Source of the DNA: Acaryochloris sp. IP29b_bin.176
GTDB lineage: Bacteria; Cyanobacteriota; Cyanobacteriia; Thermosynechococcales; Thermosynechococcaceae
Reading direction: 5' to 3'
Assembly: GCA_028285315.1 (NCBI GenBank)
Contig: JANQPU010000061.1
Span: 1-50,912, forward strand
Length of the DNA: 50,912 nt
Shown in pieces: positions 38,298-47,066 of the stretch. Under the pieces are notes generated by a model that was given only the letters and a program-made list of their open reading frames with translations, searched no databases and was not told the origin of the DNA. The stretch's first letter is position 1. The number at the start of each line of letters is the position of its first letter. The position numbers and the translations under genes were made by a program.

Positions 38298-39097
38298 ATC
38301 TCACCTCCAAAATGACGTAAAAAATCTGGAGTCACAGCCCAGCGAAAAAAAGCATAAATACGCTCAGCGAACTTCTGAGCTTGAGTCTTAAGGGTGACAA
38401 CATTGAATTCACTCTGTTGCACGATAGACATATCCAAATCTAGTATCCAACTAAGCTGATCAATCGATTCAATGGCTGCTGGATCAATAGTGGTATTAGC
38501 AGATAGTAGTCCCCATCGTGCAGCAAGTTGATCTTCTACACCTGGAAATTTGAATAAAGACTCACTAATCGTTTGATGGATATGGTCTCCAAGTTTAGAT
38601 GCCACAATCCCTGCAACTTCAGAACGTACAAGTTTCGGCAGTTCTCGTGTGTCTTGCACTACTAATCTATCAACATATCGCAGACCGAATCTTTCTACGA
38701 TCTTAGGTTTGATATGGTCATTTAAAGCAGTAAGAATTTTTTCAAGGCGTTCTAATAAATCATTCCGACTTGAATAGGCAGTAGTTTCAAGCGCTAAGAA
38801 GTCAGAAGCCAATGACACACGCCAATCTCCACTAGCATCACGAAATCTCCAGATTACTTTCGGCTCCACTTGTGTAATGCCTTGTGGCCCGAAAACTACT
38901 CCACGCGATTGTTCTGTTTGCAGAATAGGATATACGTCGCGAATGGCTTCTTGAAATGAGGCTACAAATCCTTTGTCTTCAATAGAGAGAATATTTGGAA
39001 AGCGCACTTGGGCAAGCACACGGATAAGAGGTGCGTTGGTAAGAGGCACCTCTTCAGGTGGTTGACCAGTTAGAGGGTTATCATTAACCACAGTCAT
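38294..39097 (-). CDS. TIGR04255 family protein (first gene of the cassette)
   Basis: The 267-residue protein matches the sporadic TIGR04255 family by its N-terminal P-L-I-R-V-L-A-Q-V-R-F-P, the V-I-W-R-F-R-D-A-S-G segment and the E-R-F-G-L-R-Y-V-D-R-L motif. The family has no settled function and is often found next to uncharacterised neighbours in accessory regions. The start ATG at 39097 has AGAAGAG just upstream. It leads a cassette whose three genes overlap each other. Confidence 0.75.
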   Translation of the reverse strand: MTVVNDNPLTGQPPEEVPLTNAPLIRVLAQVRFPNILSIEDKGFVASFQEAIRDVYPILQTEQSRGVVFGPQGITQVEPKVIWRFRDASGDWRVSLASDFLALETTAYSSRNDLLERLEKILTALNDHIKPKIVERFGLRYVDRLVVQDTRELPKLVRSEVAGIVASKLGDHIHQTISESLFKFPGVEDQLAARWGLLSANTTIDPAAIESIDQLSWILDLDMSIVQQSEFNVVTLKTQAQKFAERIYAFFRWAVTPDFLRHFGGEI

Positions 39098-39322
39098 TCA
39101 TCTCTTCTATTTCTTTTGAGCGATTTATTAAGAAGTTAAGCAAGAATCCTGATTATTTCGCCGAAGAAACTTGTGTGCCTTCATAAGAGAAAGCCAGAAT
39201 TGGGCTTAACACGAGCTGATGTTAAAGATTAGTATGCCCATAGTAAAACAAATATGTGAAATAGAGTGTGAAGCAGGTCACAAATTTTGATTATGCTTAG
39301 TGGCTGACAAAATACTATGTGG

Positions 39323-40279
39323 CTAAGTTATGTGGCCAGAATCTGCCCTCTGCTGTAAGCGATTGAGTAACTTCATAAAGTCAATGGGCAAAGGTGCTTG
39401 CACTTCGATTTCTGCTTGAGAAACAGGATGCTTCAGGCTTAAACGCGATGCATGTAAAACTTGTCCTGACAAATTAACGCCTACAGATCGGCCTCGACTA
39501 TAGAGCGGGTCACCAACAATCGGCCAACCCATCTGAGCACAATGAACGCGAATTTGATGGGTGCGTCCCGTTTCTAGCTGAAATCTGACTAAGGCGTAAT
39601 TACCTAAGGGCTGGAGAATCTGCCAATGTGTAGCGGCAGCTTTGCCTCCTTGCTCTTCAGGCACCACCGCCATTTTGATCCGATCAACGGGATGACGACC
39701 GATAGGAAACTCCATGTATCCAGTGGGTGTAGAAGGACGACCATAGACAATCCCTACATATTCACGGACTGCGGTTTTAGTCGCAATTTGGGCTTGAAGA
39801 TGTTGATGGGCTTGATCGGTTTTAGCGACCATCATGGCACCGCTAGTGTCTTTATCTAGGCGGTGGACAATGCCAGGTCGTTCTACCCCACCAATTCCCG
39901 AAAGGGTCGACCCCTGACCGGCTTGGCAATGGGCTAGGAGTCCATGTACAAGCGTGCCTTTAGCATGGCCAGGGGCAGGATGGACCACCAAACCTGCGGG
40001 CTTATTGACGATTAAGAGATGGTCATCCTCAAACAGGATTTCCAAATCCATGGGTTCTGGCTCCAGCGCTAAAGGTGTGGGAGCAGGAATACGGAGTTGG
40101 ACCTGGTCCCCCAGTTGCAGGGCATATTTCTTAGAAGTGCAAATCTGATGATTGATTTGAACATGGCCCTGTTCAATCAGTTTCTGGATATGCGATCGCG
40201 ACAAAGAATCCACTTGGCTAGCCAGCCAGCGGTCTACCCTGGCAGAGTCCCCCTCAACCGAAAATTCCAGTTTCTGCAT
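39323..40279 (-). CDS. RluA-family pseudouridine synthase
   Basis: This 318-residue enzyme converts uridine to pseudouridine in rRNA or tRNA. It has an N-terminal S4 RNA-binding domain (about 15-75, S-R-S-H-I-Q-K-L-I), then the catalytic domain with H-R-L-D-K-D-T-S-G (the aspartate is the nucleophile) and the C-terminal R-T-H-Q-I-R-V-H motif. The presence of S4 plus the length suit the RluD group (23S rRNA), but RluA paralogues are hard to separate by eye. Confidence 0.93.
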   Translation of the reverse strand: MQKLEFSVEGDSARVDRWLASQVDSLSRSHIQKLIEQGHVQINHQICTSKKYALQLGDQVQLRIPAPTPLALEPEPMDLEILFEDDHLLIVNKPAGLVVHPAPGHAKGTLVHGLLAHCQAGQGSTLSGIGGVERPGIVHRLDKDTSGAMMVAKTDQAHQHLQAQIATKTAVREYVGIVYGRPSTPTGYMEFPIGRHPVDRIKMAVVPEEQGGKAAATHWQILQPLGNYALVRFQLETGRTHQIRVHCAQMGWPIVGDPLYSRGRSVGVNLSGQVLHASRLSLKHPVSQAEIEVQAPLPIDFMKLLNRLQQRADSGHIT

Positions 40280-40295
40280 GAGTGGTGAACCCTAA

Positions 40296-40976
40296 TTAGA
40301 GGCGGTGGTGAATATCTAAACCGTGAGTATCTGTCCCACAGGTTTGTAGCAAATTGTACTGACTCGCTAATCGCATCAATGCATTAGTTTGAGACACACT
40401 AGGCTCCCAGGGATCGTTATTTCCGTAGCAATAGAACGTCTCAATCCCATCAACCCCGTTCTGAGCAGCCGCGCTTACTAGCTCTTTCACCGATCGCCGA
40501 TATCGAGCAGGGTGTGCCAAAACAGCCAATCCCCCCGCTTGATGAAGTGCGGAGATGACTTGGTCTACCTGTGCTTCATGACCTGTAGGGGCTGAACCTA
40601 GTAGGTAAGGCTGCAACGCAGAATGGTTAGGATCGAAACCATAGCCCAAAATATGCACTTGTGTTTCAAAAAGCAGGGACGTAATTTCAATACCAGTCCA
40701 AAGATGAGGCAAGGATTGTGAACTAGCCACTGGCTGGGCATGAAGAAGCTCCCACGCACTCCGATACCCATCAACACTATGGTGGTCTGTAATCGCCAGA
40801 CTAATGAGACCCGTTTCAATCGCTTGTTGAATCAATTGCTGAGGGTCTAAACGCCCGTCAGAGTAGTGGGTATGTAGATGGAAGTTATGGGTATATGGGC
40901 AACTATCAGCAGTGATTGACTGAAAGGTCTCTTTCAATCGGTCTAGATCAGCTTGGAACTCATTCGTAACAATCAC
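40296..40976 (-). CDS. PHP-domain phosphoesterase
   Basis: The protein has the metal-binding motifs of the PHP family: H-L-H-T-H-Y-S-D-G near the N-terminus, I-T-D-H-H-S-V, L-A-H-P-A-R and the final G-T-D-T-H-G. Related stand-alone PHP proteins act as phosphoesterases, including nucleotide phosphatases. The reading frame extends to a TTG at 41057 (253 residues), but the upstream part looks non-coding; I prefer a GTG at 40976 (about 226 residues), which is not certain. It ends 17 bases before the start of the pseudouridine synthase gene on the same strand, so the two may be co-transcribed. Confidence 0.85.
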   Translation of the reverse strand: MIVTNEFQADLDRLKETFQSITADSCPYTHNFHLHTHYSDGRLDPQQLIQQAIETGLISLAITDHHSVDGYRSAWELLHAQPVASSQSLPHLWTGIEITSLLFETQVHILGYGFDPNHSALQPYLLGSAPTGHEAQVDQVISALHQAGGLAVLAHPARYRRSVKELVSAAAQNGVDGIETFYCYGNNDPWEPSVSQTNALMRLASQYNLLQTCGTDTHGLDIHHRL

Positions 40977-41125
40977 TAAGCACTTACTTGAATACAATGT
41001 CCCCAGATTCCAACTATATCTCAAGATTTTTGAGATGTTTAGTGTAGAGCGTTGCAACCGTTAGGACGGATAAAAATTTATATCCCAATTCAGTCCTTAA
41101 AAATCTGATGCTAACCTTAGTGGAT

Positions 41126-41929
41126 CTACACTTCAGAGGTTGGAGGAGCTTTATAGATGGGGGTGAGAAAGGCAATTAAGAAGCCGATCAAAAATCCTGC
41201 TACATTACGGGCAATCGGTAGCCATTCAGATGTGCGCGCAACTACCGGGCCGATGCCAAAAGACAGAAAGCAGATACCCCACAGGGGTGAGAAAATCAAC
41301 ATCCACTGCCAAGCAAAAACTTGATCGGGTTTGCGGGGGTGGGCAGAGAACCCACAGATAATGCCACCGATACCTGAGGTGATCAGGGTAAATATCCATT
41401 GTTCCTTAGGTAAGCCAGGGACGACACGACAGCCGCCTTGGCTGAGGCAAGTCTTCACCGAGTTGATGGCTTGAATGATGGATTCATCTTCGCCATTTTC
41501 TTGTACGAAGTATTGGTTACCGAACCGGGTCTGCAATTCCACCCAAAACGTGCGGGGTAATAATTGATAGACGGAATCACCGACATTGAAATTAAGGATA
41601 TTCCCACCGCGGGAGTCGGCCACTAAGAGCACACTTTTTTCATCCAGATTCCAAAAATCTTTGACAGCTCGACCGGGGGTGCGATCGTATTGCGTTAGGA
41701 TTCTCAATTTCCAACCCGTATCCTGCTCAAAATCTTCTAAGTCTCTATCCAGCTTGTTTTTTTGGATAGTAGTTAAAGCTTCGGCGAGATCCACAATAGA
41801 GGTGGGCTCTGCAGGCAATAGTTCAGGTGCATCGAATGCTTGTGCTGGGGAGGCGTTCACCCATATTCCAAAGCTTAGTACCAAACCAAGGCAGGCAGTG
41901 AACACTCGACGAACAAGATTGTGATTCAT
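41126..41929 (-). CDS. psb32: TPM-domain protein, Psb32-like
   Basis: This 267-residue protein resembles Psb32/TLP18.3: a signal peptide with A-S-P-A-Q-A-F, a TPM domain (about 40-165, with S-I-V-D-L-A-E-A-L, F-W-N-L-D-E-K-S-V-L-L-V-A-D), then two or three membrane helices in the C-terminal third. Psb32 helps photosystem II repair in the thylakoid lumen. I start at the ATG at 41929; a TTG eight codons upstream is in frame but lacks a ribosome binding site. No photosystem genes are adjacent. Confidence 0.88.
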   Translation of the reverse strand: MNHNLVRRVFTACLGLVLSFGIWVNASPAQAFDAPELLPAEPTSIVDLAEALTTIQKNKLDRDLEDFEQDTGWKLRILTQYDRTPGRAVKDFWNLDEKSVLLVADSRGGNILNFNVGDSVYQLLPRTFWVELQTRFGNQYFVQENGEDESIIQAINSVKTCLSQGGCRVVPGLPKEQWIFTLITSGIGGIICGFSAHPRKPDQVFAWQWMLIFSPLWGICFLSFGIGPVVARTSEWLPIARNVAGFLIGFLIAFLTPIYKAPPTSEV

Positions 41930-42184
41930 TAGAACTATTGTGTTGGATGTCAAAAGATGCTAAATAGCAACCATTTAAGTTGTTTTTTAACACTTATTCA
42001 AGTTACTTATCATAATAATACGAATTTCGCGTCTTTGACATGCCCGCTGGCGGGTGGAGATCCTAGCTCAGGACAGCGCTTGATCGGCAAGAAGCAAGGA
42101 TAACAATGCTAGATCGGTAAGAATGTTGAAATTAATATCAAACCCTAATAAACAGTGGAAAATTGAATTGTTCCTGGGTATTCT
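41930..42184. other. Intergenic region with short hairpin and direct repeats
   Basis: This region holds a small hairpin (CCCGC 42043-42047 / GCGGG 42050-42054) and two near-copies of GATCGG[CT]AAGAA (from 42082 and from 42112, 30 bases apart). No gene is evident before the small frames at 42185. Confidence 0.35.
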
Positions 42185-42334
42185 ATGCCGTATATCCTTG
42201 TCCAGGGTTTTTGGCGGGTCCCTCGACACCCAGATCTCAAATTAACAGCGAACACTCAGCGTTTTTTCAGATATATGGGTGAGGATGTAGTGGTTTTGAA
42301 ACATAATAGATTACAAATCAGTCTAGGGATATAG
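42185..42334 (+). CDS. Possible 49-residue small ORF
   Basis: The frame encodes M-P-Y-I-L-V-Q-G-F-W-R-V-P ... with a balanced composition (no low complexity). It has no clear ribosome binding site. Its TAG stop is followed at once by the ATG of a second small frame, so the pair could be a mini-operon. No family recognised; it could also be a chance frame. Confidence 0.25.
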   Translation: MPYILVQGFWRVPRHPDLKLTANTQRFFRYMGEDVVVLKHNRLQISLGI

Positions 42335-42475
42335 ATGCTTATACAACTTGTTGCTTATAAACAAGAGGCAGCTAGGGAAATGGCAGATGAGGTCAAAATG
42401 ACTCTAGTGGATACGGTTTACCGAATCTTGGAAATTTCACCAAGCCTAGAAAAATGGCCTAATATAGAAGGATAA
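42335..42475 (+). CDS. Possible 46-residue small ORF
   Basis: The frame reads M-L-I-Q-L-V-A-Y-K-Q-E-A-A-R-E-M and continues as a helical, charged peptide. A weak AGGGA lies about six bases upstream. It abuts the preceding small ORF with no gap and precedes the sigma factor gene by 124 bases, so it could belong to its leader. Confidence 0.35.
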   Translation: MLIQLVAYKQEAAREMADEVKMTLVDTVYRILEISPSLEKWPNIEG

Positions 42476-42599
42476 ACTCATACTGACTTCGTTTTTAATC
42501 TGTTATATCAATATTAACTGCTTGCATCATTCACTATCTGTTCTAAATTTGATAGTCCAAATGCCAACATCACCTTCTAAAAGGGGGTAGCTCAAGTCC

Positions 42600-43583
42600 A
42601 TGTCCAATACCAAAACCAAACAACAAGCTATCTCTGTGTCTGCAACGACAGATATGGTTCGGACCTATCTCCATGAGATAGGTCGAGTCCCTTTGTTGAC
42701 CCATGAGCAAGAAATCGTTTTTGGTAAGCAAGTACAGGCCATGATGGCGCTCTTGGATTTGCAGCAAACGCTAACGGATGAGTTAGGGCATGAGCCTTCT
42801 TTGGCAGTGTGGGCAGAGAGAGCTAATCTTAGCCCGTCTCAGCTGGAGTTATCGCTTCATCAAGGACAGCAAGCCAAGCAAAAGATGATTGAAGCGAATC
42901 TGAGGCTGGTCGTCTCTGTTGCCAAGAAGTACCAGAAGCGGAATCTAGAACTCTTGGACCTGATTCAAGAAGGAACTCTGGGACTAGAACGAGGGGTTGA
43001 GAAATTTGATCCGACCCGAGGTTATAAGTTTTCGACCTATGCTTACTGGTGGATTCGGCAAGCGATCACCCGTGCGATCGCACAACAGGCTCGCACTATC
43101 CGCCTGCCCATTCACATCACTGAGAAGCTAAACAAAATCAAAAAAGCCCAGCGCGAGTTATCTCAAAAGCTAGGTCGGAGTGCCACGCCAGCTGAGATTG
43201 CGGAAGCGTTGGAATTAGAGCCCAGCCAGATCCGAGATTATCTCACCATCGCTCGCCAGCCGATTTCTTTGGATCTCAGGGTCGGCGACAATCAAGATAC
43301 CGAGTTGCGCGACTTACTGGAAGATGATGGTCAATCTCCAGAGCAATTTACAACGACAGAAGCGCTGCGAGATGACGTTAATCAGTTGCTTAAAGAGTTA
43401 ACTCCACAGCAACGAGATGTCTTAATGCTGCGGTTTGGTCTCAATAACGGTAAGGAATTATCCCTTGCCAAGGTCGGCCAGCAATTAAGTCTGAGTCGAG
43501 AGCGAGTGCGCCAATTGGAACGGCAGGCCCTAGACTATCTGCGTCGTCGTAAAGGTGAAGTGCGAGAGTATATCGCTAGCTAA
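42600..43583 (+). CDS. Group 2 sigma-70 factor, SigD-like
   Basis: The 327-residue protein is an RpoD-type sigma factor with regions 1.2 (T-Y-L-H-E-I-G-R-V-P-L-L-T), 2 (L-L-D-L-I-Q-E-G-T-L-G-L, Y-A-Y-W-W-I-R-Q-A-I-T-R), 3 (I-H-I-T-E-K-L-N-K-I) and 4 (L-S-R-E-R-V-R-Q-L-E). It lacks the long region 1.1 of the primary factor. It appears to be a group 2 factor for stress or light-related promoters, closest in my memory to cyanobacterial SigD. A strong terminator hairpin follows at 43605-43649. Confidence 0.92.
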   Translation: MSNTKTKQQAISVSATTDMVRTYLHEIGRVPLLTHEQEIVFGKQVQAMMALLDLQQTLTDELGHEPSLAVWAERANLSPSQLELSLHQGQQAKQKMIEANLRLVVSVAKKYQKRNLELLDLIQEGTLGLERGVEKFDPTRGYKFSTYAYWWIRQAITRAIAQQARTIRLPIHITEKLNKIKKAQRELSQKLGRSATPAEIAEALELEPSQIRDYLTIARQPISLDLRVGDNQDTELRDLLEDDGQSPEQFTTTEALRDDVNQLLKELTPQQRDVLMLRFGLNNGKELSLAKVGQQLSLSRERVRQLERQALDYLRRRKGEVREYIAS

Positions 43584-43604
43584 CTTGCCTGTTCCATTTC
43601 TTTG

Positions 43605-43649
43605 CACTTAACCTCCAGGGCATTATTAATTGGCCCTGGAGGTTAAGTG
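43605..43649 (+). terminator. Strong intrinsic-terminator-like hairpin after the sigma gene
   Basis: A perfect 17-bp stem, CACTTAACCTCCAGGGC (43605-43621) with its exact complement (43633-43649), encloses an 11-base loop, 22 bases after the sigma factor stop. The trailing U-tract is weak (TATTTGT), so it may end transcription only in part or protect the mRNA 3' end. Confidence 0.75.
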
Positions 43650-43727
43650 TATTTGTCTCCCTATTAAGACAGTTCTGGAGAAATGAGGTAGATTAGTGCA
43701 GCTCATGATCCTGGAGAAGTAAGACGA

Positions 43728-44450
43728 ATGGCGGACTGGCTCTATCAATACCCCCCCTTACTTGCAGGCAAGCTGATTAAGCGATACAAACGTTTTTTTG
43801 CTGATATTGAATTAGAAACGGGCGAGGTCGTCACCGCTCATTGCCCTAACACCGGGCCAATGACGGGGATATCTGCTCCCAATAGCCATGTGCAAATCTC
43901 CCAGAGTAATAATCCCAAGCGTAAATTAGCGTACACCTGGGAAATGATTGAAGTATGTGATACAGATCCAACCTGGGTAGGGGTGAATACTCAAATTCCG
44001 AATATTGTCGTCAAAGAACTACTCCAAAAACACCTATTACAAGCTTTAGGAGACTACGATCAGGTCAAATCTGAAGTTCGCTATGGCCAGGAAAAAAGTC
44101 GAATTGATTTTTTACTCACTGGAACAGCCCAACCCATTTATATAGAAGTCAAAAGTGCGACTTGGGCGATAGGGGCACAAGCATTATTCCCTGATACAGT
44201 AACAACTCGGGGCCAAAAACATATTCGGGAATTGATGTCGATTTTATCTGAAGCACGTGCTTGCTTATTGTTCTTTATCAATCGGTCAGACTGTACGACC
44301 TTTGCCCCTGGCGATCAAGCTGATCCAGAGTATGGAAAGCTGCTGAGGGAAGCCGTTGCCGCAGGCGTGGAACTCTTACCCTGTCGATTTGAGATTACAC
44401 CACAAGGGATCTGCTATTTGGGATTGGCAACGGCTGAGGGGGTGTCTTAG
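43728..44450 (+). CDS. sfsA: SfsA family DNA/RNA nuclease
   Basis: This 240-residue protein has the SfsA signatures: C-P-N-T-G-P-M-T-G near residue 40, then the nuclease motif S-R-I-D-F-L-L ... I-Y-I-E-V-K-S-A-T (PD-(D/E)XK-like). E. coli SfsA was linked to sugar fermentation and has nuclease-like features. It starts 11 bases after a GGAG site and stands alone. Confidence 0.93.
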   Translation: MADWLYQYPPLLAGKLIKRYKRFFADIELETGEVVTAHCPNTGPMTGISAPNSHVQISQSNNPKRKLAYTWEMIEVCDTDPTWVGVNTQIPNIVVKELLQKHLLQALGDYDQVKSEVRYGQEKSRIDFLLTGTAQPIYIEVKSATWAIGAQALFPDTVTTRGQKHIRELMSILSEARACLLFFINRSDCTTFAPGDQADPEYGKLLREAVAAGVELLPCRFEITPQGICYLGLATAEGVS

Positions 44451-44594
44451 GCAAGATGCACAGTATCTTGAACTAATATGAGAATACTTTGCTGATTTTT
44501 CTCTAAACATCGCATTGTTTTTAGGAGGAAAGACAAGATCGCCACCTGAGGATGTTAGGGTAAAAACGATTTAGTTGTGGGGTAGACATTAACG

Positions 44595-45542
44595 ATGGTC
44601 GATCGCGATCGTCTATTTAGGGACTTACTCAAAAACTTTTTTCTGGAATTTGTCGATCTCTTCTTTCCAAAAATTGCGGTCGCTATTGACCCCAAATCGA
44701 TTCGTTTTCTAGAAGATGAGGAATCCCCCAAACCACAAGAGCAGGCAGAAAAGGAAGCTACTCCTCAAAAACAGGAGGCTTCTCCTAGCTCTAATGTTTT
44801 GGTACAGGTGCGATTGCGAGGGCAAGAATCTTGTTTTTGGGTCCACCTGGAAAGTTCACCTAAGGCAGACATCAAGCTAGAACGAAGTATTTTTCATACC
44901 TTTGCTCACCTCGATGAAAAATATAATTTGCCCATCTATCCCATTATTTTGCAGTCTGCAGAGTCTTCCCAACGCTTGGAAACGAATGGGTATCGGGTTG
45001 AGTTTGTGGATCGTCGAGTGTTGGACTTTAGCTTTGTTGCCATTCAACTTCATCGCTTAAACTGGCGGGATTTTTTGCAGCGCCGCAATCCCGTGGCAGC
45101 CGCATTAATGCCCACCATGAATGTCCAGACCTTTGATCGTCCCGTAGTCAAGGCAGAATGTCTGAGACTGCTGACCAACTTACGCTTGGATGCCAAGAAA
45201 GTTAAAGTCATTTCTCAATTTATTGAAGCCTTCCTCCATCTCAATGCCGCCGAAGAACAGGTCTTGCAAACCGAAATGGAACGCATGGGCCTACTAGAAC
45301 GGGAGCGGATTACCAATCTGCTCACCAGCACCACTCAAGCCAATCAGCAGCAAGGGGCCGAACGGGAAGCGCTGAGCCTGGTATTTCGTCTGTTAAAGCG
45401 GCGCATTGGGGATCTCAATCCAGATCTTGAGGCCCAGGTCCGTAGCTTGCCAGTCAATCAAGTAGAAGATTTGGGTGAGGCCCTATTAGATTTCAATAAT
45501 GAAGAAGATTTGAAAAACTGGTTGCGCGAGAAAACCACCTAA
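44595..45542 (+). CDS. Rpn-like PD-(D/E)XK nuclease-fold protein with DUF4351
   Basis: The 315-residue protein has an N-terminal Rpn-like nuclease fold (about 1-180, F-L-E-F-V-D-L-F-F-P, then F-W-V-H-L-E-S-S) and a C-terminal DUF4351 domain (about 250-310, A-L-S-L-V-F-R-L-L-K-R-R-I-G-D-L). Compared with usual members, the H-x-E-x-Q catalytic strand reads H-L-E-S-S, and a proline- and glutamate-rich insert (about 40-65) interrupts the fold. Activity is therefore uncertain. Such genes are common and scattered in cyanobacteria. Its 3' end overlaps the convergent queE gene by four bases. Confidence 0.85.
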   Translation: MVDRDRLFRDLLKNFFLEFVDLFFPKIAVAIDPKSIRFLEDEESPKPQEQAEKEATPQKQEASPSSNVLVQVRLRGQESCFWVHLESSPKADIKLERSIFHTFAHLDEKYNLPIYPIILQSAESSQRLETNGYRVEFVDRRVLDFSFVAIQLHRLNWRDFLQRRNPVAAALMPTMNVQTFDRPVVKAECLRLLTNLRLDAKKVKVISQFIEAFLHLNAAEEQVLQTEMERMGLLERERITNLLTSTTQANQQQGAEREALSLVFRLLKRRIGDLNPDLEAQVRSLPVNQVEDLGEALLDFNNEEDLKNWLREKTT

Positions 45543-46309
45543 AGCTGTCCCAAAAATTTATGGGTTTGGGGCACAACTCTGATCTGCCGACAAACTTGTT
45601 TCAACTGTGCTTGCCATGTCAACACTTGATCCGGCGTCGGAGGCTGGACAGGATGGTGATTGGACAAGGGTGTTACGGGTTGTAAGAAAATCGGCACAGT
45701 AGGGTTAATATCGGCAACGAGTTGAGCGGCTGTGACCAAATCTGACCCATCGGTTTGTTCACCGATAATGAGCTTACAAAAAACATCGATGTTGGCTTGA
45801 TGACAGAGCACTAAGCTTTGACGATGTTGAGGCCAATGGGTCTCGCCGCTAACACTGGGTAGCTTTAGGTCCATCCCCACACTATCTAGATAAGGCAATA
45901 ACTGGCTGAGGGCTTCTGGATGATGACCCCCGGTTTCTAAATAGATCTGCAATGAGGTCTGTTGCTTGAGAAGTGGCAAGAAATGCTGTAAGAACGCAAC
46001 CTGTAACAGGGGTTCTCCGCCGGTCAGACTAATGCTGTCATGAAGTCCAGGCTGATCTTGATCTTGAACCCACTCTAGGATCTGGAGAAGGGTAACTGGA
46101 TTTTGATAGCGGACGAAATCCCGGCAACCTGGCGTTTTTTCTATTTGACAGCTGCTTTTTGGGGTCCATGTATGGGCGCTATCGCAGAAATGGCACCGTA
46201 GATCACAACCACCGAAGCGAATAAAAATCTGACGGGTACCGACATTCAGTCCTTCCCCTTGAATCGCAGAGAAAATTTCAACTAAGTTGACGGTGGGTGA
46301 AGACTTCAT
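45539..46309 (-). CDS. queE: 7-carboxy-7-deazaguanine synthase
   Basis: QueE is a radical-SAM enzyme that makes the 7-deazaguanine core for queuosine and related bases. The 256-residue protein has the C-x3-C-x2-C iron-sulfur motif (G-C-D-L-R-C-H-F-C-D), G-E-P-L-L-Q and a SAM-binding pattern. It follows queC on the same strand with a 64-base gap. The two supply preQ0 for tRNA modification. Confidence 0.93.
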   Translation of the reverse strand: MKSSPTVNLVEIFSAIQGEGLNVGTRQIFIRFGGCDLRCHFCDSAHTWTPKSSCQIEKTPGCRDFVRYQNPVTLLQILEWVQDQDQPGLHDSISLTGGEPLLQVAFLQHFLPLLKQQTSLQIYLETGGHHPEALSQLLPYLDSVGMDLKLPSVSGETHWPQHRQSLVLCHQANIDVFCKLIIGEQTDGSDLVTAAQLVADINPTVPIFLQPVTPLSNHHPVQPPTPDQVLTWQAQLKQVCRQIRVVPQTHKFLGQL

Positions 46310-46373
46310 GGCAGCAAATTCTTGGGTAGTATAGGCCAGCCCAATTGAGTAGCAACAGCAGGAGGTTGTCAGG

Positions 46374-47066
46374 CTAGGTCAAATAGGGAAGGGGATCGGT
46401 TAAACCGAGTTGGGCAAATGCCGCTAATCGCAATTGACATGAGTCGCACTGACCACAGGCTTTTGGGGGGGAGCCACCACCATCACTGTAACAAGACCAT
46501 GTTTGCTCCCACGGCACCCCCAGATCGTTTCCCAATTCGATAATGGCAGACTTATGCAAATTGATCAGAGGGGTACAAATTTCGATGGCCTGACCTTCGC
46601 GACCGAGCTTGGTGCCTAATCGGAACACCTCTTGCATTGCTTGAATAAAGTCAGGCCGACAGTCGGGATACCCAGAGTAATCGAGTTGGTTGACACCGAT
46701 ATAGACCTGCTCTGCTGCAATGGTTTCCGCATAGGCGAGGGCGAAACTTAAGAAGATTGTATTGCGGGCTGGAACATAGGTAACAGGGATATGATCGGCC
46801 ATCTCCGCAATAGAACGAGACGGTAAATCGATTTGGGTATCGGTCAGGGCTGACCCGCCCCAAAGTCTGAGGTCGAAAGCCACGATTTGATGCTGAGTAA
46901 CTTGGGCTGATTTTGCGATCGCAACGGCTGCCTCCAGTTCCTGACGATGACGCTGCTGATAGTCAAAGGAAATGGCATAACAGTCCGCTCCATTGGCCTT
47001 AGCCTGGTACAACACGGTTGATGAGTCCAACCCCCCTGACAATAGGACGACTGCTTTCATACCCAA
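46374..47066 (-). CDS. queC: 7-cyano-7-deazaguanine synthase
   Basis: QueC converts 7-carboxy-7-deazaguanine to preQ0 with ATP and ammonia. The 230-residue protein has the PP-loop S-G-G-L-D-S-S near the N-terminus and the C-terminal zinc-binding cysteines (C-G-Q-C-D-S-C). It is the first gene of a queC-queE pair. Confidence 0.95.
   Translation of the reverse strand: MGMKAVVLLSGGLDSSTVLYQAKANGADCYAISFDYQQRHRQELEAAVAIAKSAQVTQHQIVAFDLRLWGGSALTDTQIDLPSRSIAEMADHIPVTYVPARNTIFLSFALAYAETIAAEQVYIGVNQLDYSGYPDCRPDFIQAMQEVFRLGTKLGREGQAIEICTPLINLHKSAIIELGNDLGVPWEQTWSCYSDGGGSPPKACGQCDSCQLRLAAFAQLGLTDPLPYLT

Noticed and set aside
36779-39097. Reading the three-gene cassette as a known restriction-modification or RES/Xre system
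   Set aside because: No methyltransferase, nuclease or RES motif is visible in any of the three proteins, so I leave it unclassified.
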